From NCBI GenBank assembly GCA_942492445.1, contig CALOEW010000012.1:1-46185 (forward strand): a stretch of 46,185 nucleotides of DNA, written 5' to 3'. Under the pieces are notes generated by a model. That model was given only the letters and a program-made list of their open reading frames with translations. It did no database searches and was not told the origin of the DNA. The position numbers were made by a program, and so were the translations under genes. The DNA comes from NORP240 sp942492445 (GTDB lineage: Bacteria > Pseudomonadota > Gammaproteobacteria > Pseudomonadales > Pseudohongiellaceae). This document shows, one piece after another, positions 1 to 9,285 of the stretch; the first letter of the stretch is position 1; the number at the start of each line of letters is the position of its first letter.

Positions 1-708
1 ATCAGCTGCCGCAAATGCGGGTGTAGGGGCTTTGGCTCCGGTGAACGACCCGGCCGCATGTCCGAACAACTCTGACTCAAGCAGGCTTTCCGGAATCGAC
101 GCGCAATTCAGAGCCAGAAACGGGTAGCCGGCCCGGTGGCTGGCCTTGTGTATGGCCATCGCCAGCAACTCCTTGCCGGTTCCTGTTTCGCTCTGTATGA
201 GTATATTGGCATCTGATACCGCGGCTGCGTGAGTCTGCTGGAGCAGATTGTCCATTGCGCTGCTGCAACTGACGATTTCCTTCCGCCATTCCTCAGGCTG
301 TCCGGTGTCAGGGGAAACAGACACCTGAATCTGGTGTACAGCCCGTTCCAGGTTATGCAGGAGAATTTCTGCGTCAAAAGGCTTGACCAGGTAGCTGAAA
401 ACTCCTTTCTGAGTGGCTTCAACAGCATCAGGAATTGTCCCGTTGGCGGTAAGGACAATGACAGGCGTCCTGATATTGCGCTGCTGGATTTCCTCGAACA
501 ACGCCATCCCGTCCATGCCCGGCATCTTGAGGTCTGTTACCACGACATGTGGTTTGAACGACGACAGCTGGGTCAGGGCGGAACTGGCGTTATCCAGTGC
601 ACGGACTTCGTAGTTATTGGCTTTCAGCCTGAGGCAGATGAGATGCAGAAGGTCTTCGTCGTCATCGACGACCAGAACTCTTGCCCGCTTGCCTTTGCGA
701 TTGTTCAT
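1..708 (-). CDS. glrR: Sigma-54-dependent response regulator GlrR/QseF (3' end beyond window)
   Basis: This is the response regulator of the GlrK/GlrR (QseE/QseF) two-component system, a cytoplasmic activator of sigma-54 promoters. The 236 visible residues hold a receiver domain (acidic cluster D15-D17, phospho-acceptor D59 in VVTDLKMPG, T87, K109 in LVKP) and then the start of the AAA+ domain with LLESELFGH. The sequence follows E. coli GlrR closely, for example IPDAVEATQKGVFS. The reading frame is still open at base 1, so the rest of the AAA+ domain and the Fis-type DNA-binding domain lie outside. Two motifs are atypical: the Walker A region reads SETGTGKE instead of GESGTGKE, and the sigma-54 contact loop reads GSFTGA (residues 220-225) instead of GAFTGA. 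The ATG overlaps the qseG stop in ATGA (705-708), so the genes are probably translationally coupled. Confidence 0.92.
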   Translation of the reverse strand, partial: MNNRKGKRARVLVVDDDEDLLHLICLRLKANNYEVRALDNASSALTQLSSFKPHVVVTDLKMPGMDGMALFEEIQQRNIRTPVIVLTANGTIPDAVEATQKGVFSYLVKPFDAEILLHNLERAVHQIQVSVSPDTGQPEEWRKEIVSCSSAMDNLLQQTHAAAVSDANILIQSETGTGKELLAMAIHKASHRAGYPFLALNCASIPESLLESELFGHAAGSFTGAKAPTPAFAAAD

Positions 709-1280
709 CGTGACAGTTCGTTGAACTCCCGTTGAATTATTTCCTGCTCCAGACTGGTAAGGGCATCAATCTGCGCTTGCAGTGACGTTATTCGCTGCTG
801 CAGCGTTGCCAGCTGGGACCTGAGAGTGGAAACATGCTGCTGTTCCTCGGCCTGACCGGCGCGTGCGGCTTCAAGATTGCTTCGGGCTTCTGTCAGCTGG
901 TCCAGTAGCGTGGCGAGACTGATGTAATTCCGGCAGGTTCGCGTAGTGCAATTCTGCCCCAGGGTGCGCAGGTTTTCGAAACCTGACTCATTCCTGTCGT
1001 TCATCCCCAGTGCCATGTTGACAACACTCAGCTGCACCAGAAGGACCGGGTCGGAATCGAGATCCTCAAGGGACTCCAGCCGGTCCTGTTCCTGAGCCAG
1101 TTGTGCAGTCGTCGCAGACAGGGACCATTCATAGTAGGCCAGAGGTGCCTCTACCGATTCCCGGCCGGGAATCAGGGAGTCGGCGACAGTGCCGAAGTCC
1201 AGGGGGGCTTTGCACCCAGAAAAGACCACCAATAACAGGAAGGAGGCCCGGCTGGTTCTGAAAGCTGTTGTTATATCCAT
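705..1280 (-). CDS. qseG: QseG-like outer-membrane lipoprotein of the glrK-glrR operon
   Basis: This 191-residue protein lies between the kinase and the regulator, exactly where QseG (YfhG) sits in enterobacteria. QseG is an outer-membrane lipoprotein thought to modulate the kinase. An N-terminal hydrophobic segment ends in FSGC, an acceptable but not perfect lipobox, with the lipidated Cys near residue 23. The C-terminal half is a predicted coiled coil with heptads of Leu, Gln and Ile (residues about 125-185). Four Cys occur, including CTTRTC in the middle. The start overlaps the end of glrK by 10 bases and the stop overlaps the glrR start, so all three genes form one operon. The identification rests mainly on gene order plus the lipoprotein and coiled-coil architecture. 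Confidence 0.78.
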   Translation of the reverse strand: MDITTAFRTSRASFLLLVVFSGCKAPLDFGTVADSLIPGRESVEAPLAYYEWSLSATTAQLAQEQDRLESLEDLDSDPVLLVQLSVVNMALGMNDRNESGFENLRTLGQNCTTRTCRNYISLATLLDQLTEARSNLEAARAGQAEEQQHVSTLRSQLATLQQRITSLQAQIDALTSLEQEIIQREFNELSR

Positions 1281-2766
1281 AGTCGAAAACCAGACCGTTC
1301 AGAGCTGTCTGTCACTTCATGTTGTTGGCCGGGTTGCCCCCGGGACCCATGCGCCGGCAGCACAATTCGAAAGCAGGCGCCACCCGATTCGGAGGACACG
1401 ATGTCAATGGTGCCACCATGCGCCGCCGCATACTCCCTGGCTATGGCAAGCCCCAGCCCGCTTCCCTTCACTACCCGATCCGGTTGCTGCCTGCCCTGGT
1501 AGAAAGCCTCGAAGACTCTTTTCCGCTCAGCTTCCGGAATGCCCGGCCCCTGGTCCGTGATGACTATTACCATGTTGTCGTTTTCCCGAAACAGCTCTAC
1601 CGCCAATTCACCGTCCTCCGGGGAAAATCTGATGGCGTTGACGATGACATTGTCCAGTAATGCGCGAAATTGTTCCGTGTTGCCGCTGATTCTGCACTTT
1701 TCAAGTTTAAGACTGAGGTTGATCCTTGAAGCTCCAATGCTGTAATTGTGCTCCTTCAGTATATTCCTGATCAGGCTGTCGACCCGGATGTCATGGCAGT
1801 AGTCGCTTACCACCGCATAATTGCGCTCATGCTGTCTCAGTAGCTCGTCGATCAAGGCGTGCAGCTTCTGCAGGCTCTTTGACTGGATATCGATCAATTC
1901 CTTCTGGGGCTTGCTCAACTCGCCAACCACCCCGTCGTCGAGTAGTGCCGCGCTTTCCTGGATCGTTGCGAGTGGCGATTTCAGTTCGTGGGAAACGTGG
2001 CGCAGAAACTGCTTTCGCTGCTGTTCCAGGTTTGCGAGACGTTCCCTCAGCCAGTCCAGCTGCTGGCCTATGGTGACCAGGTCTCGGGGCCCCCCGACGC
2101 TTATTTTTTCATGATAGGTGCCTGATCCCAGCTGATTGATAGCAGTTCTTACCTGTTTGAGAGGCCGGGTGATCAGTATATGAACACGGCTGCCAGGCTC
2201 ACTGCGGCGGCGATGAGAAACAGTAACTGGTACGTTATCAAGCGCTTGGATTCCGAAGCTTCGCTTTCTATGGAATCAATCTGCTGATTTGCCCAGCCGG
2301 TTACGATTGCCGAGATCGCAGTTGCCGCTTTCACCACCTCATCGAACGAGGCTTCCAGCGTAGAGTGGTTCCCGGCGACCAGCGCTGAGTAGGTATCGGC
2401 TTCCAGGTTGCGCACTCTGGTCAGCTGTACGGGAAGCTCCGGATTCAATCCCAGAGACTCCAGCGTTTCCGTAGCCGCCACAAACGAAGCACGCCGTTCC
2501 GCATAGATTCTGAGAATATCTGCTTCGCCTACAATGGCGTACTGCCTGGCATTGCGCTCCATGGCAGCACTTTGTTCAAGGAGCAGGCGGCTGGCACCCA
2601 TGGCGGATATGCTCCGGCTGACAGCGGTCTGGCTCTGACGGCTGATCAGGTCCAGTTGCTGGATCGTTATTGTCAGAGCGATCAGCAAAATGCCACTGAC
2701 CAGGACAAAACCGGTCACTACCAGTTGCAGGATTGAGCGGGGCTTGATGAAAACCAGTTCTGCCAT
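1271..2766 (-). CDS. glrK: Sensor histidine kinase GlrK/QseE, disrupted by a one-base frameshift
   Basis: This is the membrane sensor kinase of the operon. The N-terminal part has a first transmembrane helix (about residues 10-30), a periplasmic sensor region of about 140 residues and a second helix near residues 175-195. The second part carries a HAMP-like linker starting LITRPL, the H box (SHELKSP), N box (DNVIVNAIRFSP), G1 (DQGPGIP) and G2 (GSGLGLAIA). The two halves are in different frames. The first reads into TGA at 2173-2175, while the second resumes at CTG 2176-2174 and continues open to 1271. One base is missing next to 2177-2178. With one extra base the protein reads VFIxLITRPL without interruption, giving about 498 residues, normal for GlrK. 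The start is ATG 2766, although GTG 2772 is possible. Sequencing error or real inactivation are both possible. Confidence 0.85.
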
Positions 2767-2772
2767 CAACAC

Positions 2773-3248
2773 TGTCCGGGGCAGGAGTCGGCTTGGTAGA
2801 AAAAGCTATGATTAAGCTTGGACTATAGCAGAATCCTCACTGCCCGCAGTTAGTACCGGACCTCTTAGTAAGGGTCCGTTGACCGCTGACTGGCCAATCT
2901 ATCAGTGCAGATTCTACAAAGTAGGCTCTCCTGTGGACTTTACCACATGAGCGGAATCCGGCTGTCACCTTTCCCCACTTCCGCCGGCCGGGTGTCGGCA
3001 ATTCCCGACAGGCGCAGTTGCAGAACGCCGGCTTTTCACAGATTCCCGCACTCATCCGGAAAACCACCGTCACCTTCTGGCGCCGGGAGTGACGGTATCA
3101 GAACAGATTGGATTCTCTTTGGTTGGGCAGTAACCCACTGCCAGGGCGCCCAATTTCAAGGGTTGCAGCCAGCCTGCGTCCGGGAGCGTCGAGCAGCAGG
3201 TGAACTGCCCGTGCTCGAAAAAGAATGAGTAGTCAATAAAAATTGTGC
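2773..3248. other. Intergenic region upstream of glrK
   Basis: No convincing gene was found in about 475 bases between the divergent glrK and pilin genes. In enterobacteria the sRNA gene glmY lies upstream of glrK. I could not recognise a glmY-like RNA or a sigma-54 site facing glrK here. Confidence 0.4.
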
Positions 3249-3264
3249 TGGCACGACACTTGCA
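3249..3264 (+). promoter_or_regulatory. Sigma-54 promoter upstream of the pilin gene
   Basis: The 16 bases TGGCACGACACTTGCA match the sigma-54 consensus TGGCAC-N5-TTGCW at every conserved position, with the -24 GG and -12 GC at the required spacing. The predicted transcription start is near 3275, about 90 bases before the pilin ATG. Pilin genes are classically sigma-54 dependent through PilR, so context and motif agree. Confidence 0.8.
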
Positions 3265-3363
3265 CCTTCCTATGCAAGAAAAACTTCAAAGCCCGCAAAT
3301 GATTAATCGCGCAGTTGGCAGTATGCGGGTCCGTTTATCTGTACCGACAGCAGGAGTGGAACG

Positions 3364-3775
3364 ATGAAGGAGATTTACGGGATGACATTCCTGGAAATAC
3401 TTATTGTGGCAGCATGCATCAGTCTTATCATGAGTGTGGTTGTTCCGGCCTATCAGGCAAGTATGGGTTCCGAGCGAATCGAGAGCCTGGCGCTCTCGGC
3501 ATCCACACGGGTCGAAGCCATTAAGCAGGCGGTGGAGGGAGGCGTCACGGACTTGGCCAGCCTGGACGGCGGAGCATTCGGGATTCCCGCCGACCTGCCG
3601 GCGACAGCTACCCTCCACGGGAGCCAGTGTGACCAATGGGGAAATCGTGATGACCTGGAAGGACGATGCCACCTTTATGGCGGGCGTTACCTACACTCTC
3701 AGACCTCAGAAACTGGCAACTCCCTGGAAGTGGGAAGTTGGAGGGGCTGCCCGTGTAATGCGCGGGTTCTGTTAG
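3364..3775 (+). CDS. Type IV pilin-like protein, frameshifted
   Basis: This is a type IV pilin or pseudopilin of about 136 residues. The class III signal is short: MKEIYG, then cleavage before MTFLEILIV, with the required Glu at position +5 and a following hydrophobic helix ending in VVVPAYQ. The N-terminal frame is correct up to about 3620. After that the conserved C-terminal part (SVTNGEIVMTWKDD, then VTYTLRPQ and a final GFC) lies in the next frame. Removing one G from GGG at 3619-3621 restores one continuous protein, TLHGASVTNG. The gene follows the sigma-54 promoter at 3249. Export would use the PilD prepilin peptidase and type IV pilus machinery encoded elsewhere. Whether the extra base is real cannot be decided here. 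Confidence 0.75.
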
Positions 3776-3853
3776 ACCCGCGATCCTGATGGGCTTCCCT
3801 GCCAGAGATCTCCTGAAATAAGGGTGTTGCCGCTCTTACAGCCGCTGCAGTGA

Positions 3854-4066
3854 TGCCGTCCCCTGCGGCCAGGGAATGACCCTCCCCCGCGGCCCGAAGA
3901 CTCACACCGGATTACAGTTCGAATTCAAGGAGGACAGGCCTCTGATGCCGTGGTTACCCGTAGTGTCCGCCTGCGCAGTGGGACCTTTGGGCCATTGATA
4001 CAGGCTGGCGCAGAATTGACCTGCAAAACTATGGAAGTTATGCCGGAAGTGTCGATACATAGTTGA
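3854..4066 (+). pseudogene. Possible remnant of a pilus assembly protein (PilX/pseudopilin tail)
   Basis: A frame open between stops has no start codon. It reads DSHRITVRIQGGQASDAVV in its middle, which resembles the C-terminal strand region of PilX-type minor pilins (RITVRxxGG followed by a hydrophobic strand). It lies directly behind the pilin gene on the same strand. With no N-terminus or start it would be only a fragment. The assignment is tentative and rests on this short similarity and on position. Apart from this frame I see nothing in the region before 4243. Confidence 0.3.
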
Positions 4067-4242
4067 GACACCATAACAAAATAGAAAGCACAGGTAATCG
4101 CAGCACCCAGTTTCTGGGCCGCTCAACCAGGCAGATTGCAGATTCCGGGCACTACAGCTCAGGGTCGATACTGCGTACCAGCTGCTGATTGACGTTGCGG
4201 CGATTCCCCTTTCCGGGTTGATTCACAGGGAGTCCAATTCTG

Positions 4243-6492
4243 ATGAAGACAGAGGTACAGAGATTTTGCGAGTTATTTTCCAGGGAGCTTGAGCCTTTCG
4301 GGCGGCGCCTGGATAGAGCCGTTGGCGCGCTGGCCGGGCAGCTGGGGAATATCGACCTCGCCTGCCTCAACGAGATCAGGGCGAACCTGCGGGATATTCG
4401 CCATCGCTATGGAAGTCTGCAGGAGAAGATCAAGAATCAGCAGGCCTACCTGCTGATTTTCGGCCCTCTCAAAAGTGGCAAGTCGACTCTGATGAACGCC
4501 ATCAGTGGCACTTATGTCAGTGAGGTATCCAGTCTTCCCTCCTATCCGGCCCTGGTTTACGTAAAAAATGGAGATCACCCTCGTTTTCAGGCCACCGACT
4601 AAACCGGGGAGACATGGGATTTTCCGGACAGCGACCAGATGTGCGACTCCATCCGGAGGGAGCATGAACGGCTCGCCAGTACCATCGAGGCGGTGGAGTC
4701 TGCCGGCCAGGAGTTTGATCCGGACCGGCATCTTCCTGCTGCCATAAAAAGGGTCAACGTGGAAATCCCTGCCCGCCCGCTGGCCGATTCCGGTACCGTG
4801 CTGATCGACACTCCGGGGTTGTACACCCACATGAAGTTCGGCTATGACCAGATGACCCGTGAGCTTCGCAATACCGCAGCCTGCGCGATTTTCGTGGTAA
4901 AAACCGATAGCCTGTTCTTCGACAAGGTGTTCGAAGAATTTGAAGAACTGTTGAGCAGCTATGGCCGTATTTTCCTCATCACCAACATCGACAGCTCGAA
5001 ACAGGATCTGCAGCGCGATGGCACGCTGGCTGCCAGCCTGGAGAGCTCGGATCCCGACCAGGTGATCGCGGCATTCCGGTCCCTCAGTATGAGTGCAACC
5101 CTCAGAAAAGCCATCGATGACGGGCGCTTGAATATCTATCCCATTGACCTGCTCAAAGCCGCTTCCCGGCGTCTGTCTGCAGGTGAGTCGGAAAGCCTCT
5201 GTGAAGAGGGTCCGGATGCAGAATTCTACGACGCTTACGACGAGTTCAATGTCGAGACCGGAGACGGCGGCTTTAACCGGTTCCTGCAGGACCTGACCGA
5301 CTATCTGAACAGCAATGAGTACATCCAGGACTTCATGGAGGACAGTCTGAAAATGGCTGGTGAGCTGGGGCAGGGTGCTATTGAACTGGCAACCAGCGAG
5401 GCTGCCGGACAGCTGCTGGATTCCTGTGTTGAATTGCGCACCACCATCGAGAAAAGACAGAAACAGGCGGAAGCCATCGACAAAGTGGAGGAGCTCGACT
5501 GGACCGGCAGTTTCAGGCATCTGGATGTGGAGAAGGACAGATTGCTGGATTCCCTGAGTCTGGACTATTCCCGGTTGGTGGATTCTCTGGAGATAGCGCT
5601 GTCCGAGTGGATGGAGACGGACGATTCCTGGCTGGATCTGCTCAACTGGCACCTCAAAAATTCACTGGAGCAGCAAGTCCGCCGCGACGCAGCCAGTATC
5701 GTTGATCATTTCAGGCCGTTACTGGCCGGCTATTCAGGTGGTGCGCGGCTGAATATGTTTCAGATGGGCAGGTTGCATCAGGCCGGTTTGCGCATCGAGG
5801 ACAGCGTTCCCCAGCTGCTGCGAGGACTGGGAGAAGGAGTGCAAGTGCGAATCCCTGATCTGGACCTGGATCATGAGCAGGTTCCGCTCAAACGTACCCT
5901 GGTGGATCTGGTGTTGTTCCGGAAAAGACCCAGGGTGCTGGAAAAATTCTTCGGCCGCGACGGTGACCTGGTAATTCCCGCAAAGAAAAAGCGCAAACAA
6001 CTTGCAGGTGGTGGTGAGCAGTACCTGAAGGAGCAGCTACAGAATTTGGTCAGGGACCAGTTACCAGCACTGCAGCGGCAATACATCGAAAGGATGCTGG
6101 AGAACTATCAGGCAAACTTTACCAGCACCGTTCTGAAACATGCCGCTGATCTGCGTGTCGCCGTCAAGCAGGAGGTTAGCGATTGCCGCGACCAGTTGCG
6201 AGGGCGCATGCAGGTGGTGGGAATTCTGGAGGGTGCCAAAGCATCCGCCCAGAAATTCACTGCCTCCCTGGGCGGCTTGCAGACGGAATTCGATATCAGA
6301 ATTCCTTCTGCAGTGACATTGCTGGGGGCCGGTGAGATCCTGCGGGAGCACACGGACGCGACAGATGAAAGCATCGTGGCACGATCCAGGCCGGGTTCGA
6401 AAGCTGGTGAAACAAAATCCCGGTTCGGTGTTTCCAGAGGTAGCGACGAAGACATCTACCCGCTGAACGACAGCCACGCAGCGACAAATTAG
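4243..6492 (+). CDS. Dynamin-like large GTPase, interrupted by an in-frame TAA
   Basis: If read through, this encodes a 749-residue dynamin-family GTPase, a membrane-associated mechanochemical enzyme that hydrolyses GTP. The P-loop is GPLKSGKS (residues 74-81), G3 is DTPG (189-192), and a degenerate G4, TNID, lies near 247-250 in place of TKxD. The C-terminal 400 residues are helical and probably form the stalk and tip. Codon 120 (4600-4602) is TAA. The frame on both sides is identical and the sequence FQATD-stop-TGETWDFPDS is continuous with the family fold. A single substitution is therefore the simplest explanation, not a frameshift. If the stop is real, translation might restart at ATG 4639, which would yield a protein without the P-loop. 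The exact family role is unknown. Confidence 0.75.
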
Positions 6493-6902
6493 GGAATCTT
6501 CGAACCGGACTCGCAGTGCTCTGCCGGTAACCGGTTGCCGACATCCGCTTACGTCCCTTCGAGGCCGGACCAGTTTGCCGGTCTCGACGGGGCGCGCCAT
6601 CTGGCCTCTTGTTCAATCTGAAGTTGTCACCCTCCCTCCCGGGCCTGTATTTCCGACGTATTGGGGCTCCTGCAGTCTGGCGGTGTTGTGCCGGTCCGAT
6701 TGATCGGGTCAGCTGCCACACAACGAATTCCCGGTGAAAACATTTGTTACAAATTCGGCAGATCTGGCTCCATACCCTCTGATTTAGATCAATATTCACA
6801 CGGTTCAGCTGACTAGACTGCGGAAGTGTAGGCTGCATTCGCACCGGTTAAGCAGTGTCAACGAGGTGTGGATAGGTGTGTTGAATAATCCAGGAGAGAA
6901 CG
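6493..6902 (+). other. Intergenic region before the first monooxygenase gene
   Basis: About 410 bases hold no supported gene. The only signal I trust somewhat is an FNR/Anr-like half-palindrome at 6779-6792, listed separately. Good Shine-Dalgarno bases (AGGAGAG) lie just before the ATG at 6903. Confidence 0.4.
6779..6792. promoter_or_regulatory. FNR/Anr-like binding site
   Basis: CTGATTTAGATCAA matches the FNR/Anr consensus TTGAT-N4-ATCAA with one mismatch. It lies about 110 bases before the ATG of the cytochrome-containing gene at 6903, a sensible place for oxygen-responsive control of a haem- and copper-dependent oxygenase. Confidence 0.35.
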
Positions 6903-8223
6903 ATGAAACGAATTGAATTATTGGGTTGGTTCACGGCACTGGCCCTGACCCCTGTGGTTGCCGGCGCGCAGGTGGCAGATGAACACCCCACTTACGCACA
7001 CGATGTGTCAAGGATCATCCAGGATAACTGTCAGATCTGTCACCAGCCGGGACAGGTTGGCCCCATGGCCTTCACCAGCTATGAGGAAGTGCGTCCGTGG
7101 GCACCTCTTATCAGAATGAAAGTGATGGAGCGCGAAATGCCACCGTATCAGTACGATACGGATATCGGCGTTCAGCATTTGAAGAACGATTGGCGCATGA
7201 GCCCTGAGGATATCGATACCGTCGTGGCCTGGGTGGATGCGGGTGCGCCCCTGGGTAACCCGGAAGAGCTGCCGCCGCCCAGGGAATTCCCTCCCGTGGG
7301 TGACTGGCGCCTGGCTGCCGAGCTGGGTCCTCCGGACCATACCATCAAGTCCACACCATGGGATGTTCCTGCCAATGGCCAGGACCTGTGGTGGGAGCCG
7401 GAAGTTCCCTCGGGTATCGCTGAAGCCCGTTGCATCAAGGCGGTGGAAACGTTGCCATCCAGGGAAGCTCACGGGTCCACGCACCATGCCAATTCGCACT
7501 TTCTGGTGCAGGACGAAAACGGTGAATGGGTTCGCGGAGACCGTCTGTCCGAGTTCGCCTTCGGTAAACTTGGCGAAAAGGTCCCGGAAGGTGCCTGCCG
7601 CAAAGTGCCCTCCAATTCCATGGTAGGCTGGAGCATTCACTATTACCCCGATGGCAAGGCAGTCCCCAGATGATCAGGTTACTGTGGGTATCTGGTACCA
7701 CGACGAAGAGGATAAATTCGATGAAGCGGATACCTACCCCCAGGATCTGCGCTCCTATCGACTTGACGGTGGCGGCGACTATCTGATTCCGCCCCACGGC
7801 AAGTTGATGACCCAGGGATTCCATTCCTTCGATCATCCGGTGCGTCTGGACAGCTGGCAGCCTCACCTGCACCTGCGCGGAGTGGCCATGTCCATGGAAG
7901 TCTTCTACCCGGAGACCGGGAGTCGTGAAGTGCTGAGCCAGGCCTCCAACTGGAATGCCGGCTGGAACCACAGTCACACCTATGAGGACGGGTACCAGCC
8001 ATTGCTTCCGGCGGGTGCGACTCTCATTCTGACCGCCTGGTACGACAACACCGAAAACAACCCGAAGAACCCGGATCCAGACCAGTGGGTGGGTGCTGGA
8101 CAGCGTACTACCGACGAGATGTCCCATGCCTGGATTGCTGTCACTCACCTGGACGAAGAAGGGTATGAAAGAATGCTGGCCGAACGCCAACAGCACGATC
8201 ACCGTTCCATGGCCACGCGTTAG
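6903..8223 (+). CDS. Cytochrome c / PHM-like copper monooxygenase (copy 1), frameshifted
   Basis: This secreted two-domain protein has about 439 residues. A signal peptide (residues 1-22) precedes a cytochrome c domain with CQICH (43-47) and a probable axial Met in REMPPY. The rest resembles the copper type II ascorbate-dependent monooxygenases (peptidylglycine hydroxylating monooxygenase fold). All six expected copper ligands can be placed: HH in STHHANSHF, His in WSIHYYPDG, HLH in QPHLHLRG, and Met in TTDEM. The reading frame breaks at 7663-7666, where CCCC should be CCC. Without the extra C the protein reads PDGKAVPDDQVTVGIWY continuously. An intact paralogue lies at 16366-17691. The substrate is unknown. 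Fusion to cytochrome c suggests that electrons arrive through haem. Confidence 0.75.
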
Positions 8224-8233
8224 GAGAGTAGCG

Positions 8234-9166
8234 ATGAAAAAGACCAGACAAATTGCCTCCGTAGCGCTCGCCGTAGCGCTTTCGGGACTGATAGCAGCTC
8301 CGCTGTACGCCCAGTTGCCGGCTCACCTGCGCGACTATCCGCTGACCCAGCAAAAGGCAAGCGGGCAGGCTGTGGCGCCGATGTTCAATGGCTGGATTGC
8401 CAATGAAGACGGTTCGGTAAAGTTTATCTTCGGCTTTGCCAACCAGAATCGGGATGAGATAGTGGACATTCCCCTCGGTCCCGACAATCACATTGAACCG
8501 GCGCAGTTTGACGGGGTCCAGCCCACCCACTTCCCCACCTACAGCCGGCCCGGTTTTGTCGGCATGCAGGAACGTGGTGTGTTTGCGGTGACGGTTCCTG
8601 CAGAGATGGCCGGTACCGAGGTGGTCTGGACTCTGACATCCGGGGGGCATACGTATTCCATCCCCGGTCGTGCCACATCGAGTGCTTACGAGATGAGTGC
8701 CGACCCGGCGGCCTGGGGTTCTCTTAACCCGGCAATCCGCTTCAATCTGAACGGACCTGAGTCCACTGACCGGGAGGGAATTTTCGGGTCCCGTCTGACA
8801 GCCAGGGCCGGTGAGCCGGTAACGCTGACGGCCTATATCCAGGATCGCGGAGAGCGCGAAGGGTACGACCTGGAGCGCAGGGTTTTCCCGCTGGGCACCG
8901 AATGGATTCTGCATCAGGGTCCGGCGGTGCCGGTTATCGAGCAGGTCAGGTTGACCGGCAGGGAGCGGGATCAGCAGGGAGGTGGCGGCGAGAGCGGCCA
9001 GCTCGGCAGTAATGGCTGGGAACAGGTGACGACACTGGCAACGTTCCCGGAGCCGGGTGAGTACGTGGTCCGGCTGCGTGTCGACAACTTTACTGCACCG
9101 GACAGCCAGTTTGACAATCAGTGCTGCTGGTCCAACGCCTACCTGCCGGTTACGGTAACCGATTGA
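8234..9166 (+). CDS. Secreted beta-sandwich-like partner protein (copy 1)
   Basis: This 310-residue protein has a clear Sec signal peptide ending in PLYA before Gln. It begins 10 bases after the copy-1 monooxygenase, with AGGAGAG in front of ATG 8234. The sequence is rich in beta strands. Its end (FPEPGEYVVRLRVDNF) looks like an Ig/PKD-type strand pattern, and a Cys-Cys pair follows in DNQCCWS. It is homologous to the product of 15347-16321: both have an early MFNGW or VFEGFE segment followed by a stretch of the type FGFANQNRDE. The fixed gene order in both loci suggests a partner or accessory subunit of the monooxygenase, but no enzymatic motif is visible. Confidence 0.7.
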   Translation: MKKTRQIASVALAVALSGLIAAPLYAQLPAHLRDYPLTQQKASGQAVAPMFNGWIANEDGSVKFIFGFANQNRDEIVDIPLGPDNHIEPAQFDGVQPTHFPTYSRPGFVGMQERGVFAVTVPAEMAGTEVVWTLTSGGHTYSIPGRATSSAYEMSADPAAWGSLNPAIRFNLNGPESTDREGIFGSRLTARAGEPVTLTAYIQDRGEREGYDLERRVFPLGTEWILHQGPAVPVIEQVRLTGRERDQQGGGGESGQLGSNGWEQVTTLATFPEPGEYVVRLRVDNFTAPDSQFDNQCCWSNAYLPVTVTD

Positions 9167-9236
9167 GGCGTGACCGCATTCCATTGAAATCCAGGCAGGG
9201 TAAGGATTTTTTGCGGGCAGCAGAGAATCTTTTCCG

Positions 9237-9285
9237 GAACCAGCAAAGCCCCGGACCAGCAATTGGCCCGGGGCTTTGCTGGTTC
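9237..9285. terminator. Long hairpin between convergent genes
   Basis: An 18-bp perfect stem (9237-9254 with 9268-9285) encloses a 13-base loop, which can itself pair as CCA/TGG. It lies exactly between the end of the plus-strand gene (9166) and the stop of the minus-strand MBL gene (9284), whose stop codon it overlaps. It probably acts as a bidirectional terminator. The central 27 bases recur almost unchanged at 11331-11357. Confidence 0.65.

Noticed and set aside
2773..3248. glmY-like sRNA upstream of glrK
   Set aside because: Gene order would allow it, but I saw no convincing hairpin plus T-run or sequence resemblance.
4273..5652. Long minus-strand open frame of 459 codons opposite the GTPase gene
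   Set aside because: It runs exactly antisense to a clear GTPase with P-loop and DTPG motifs, and its product shows no recognisable motif. It is a by-product of codon bias.
7435..8202. Minus-strand frame of 255 codons opposite the copy-1 monooxygenase
   Set aside because: The conserved copper-ligand motifs are on the plus strand, so the antisense frame is a shadow.
8141..9262. Long minus-strand frame of 373 codons opposite the copy-1 partner gene
   Set aside because: The plus strand has a signal peptide, a ribosome site and a paralogue. The antisense product has none of these.
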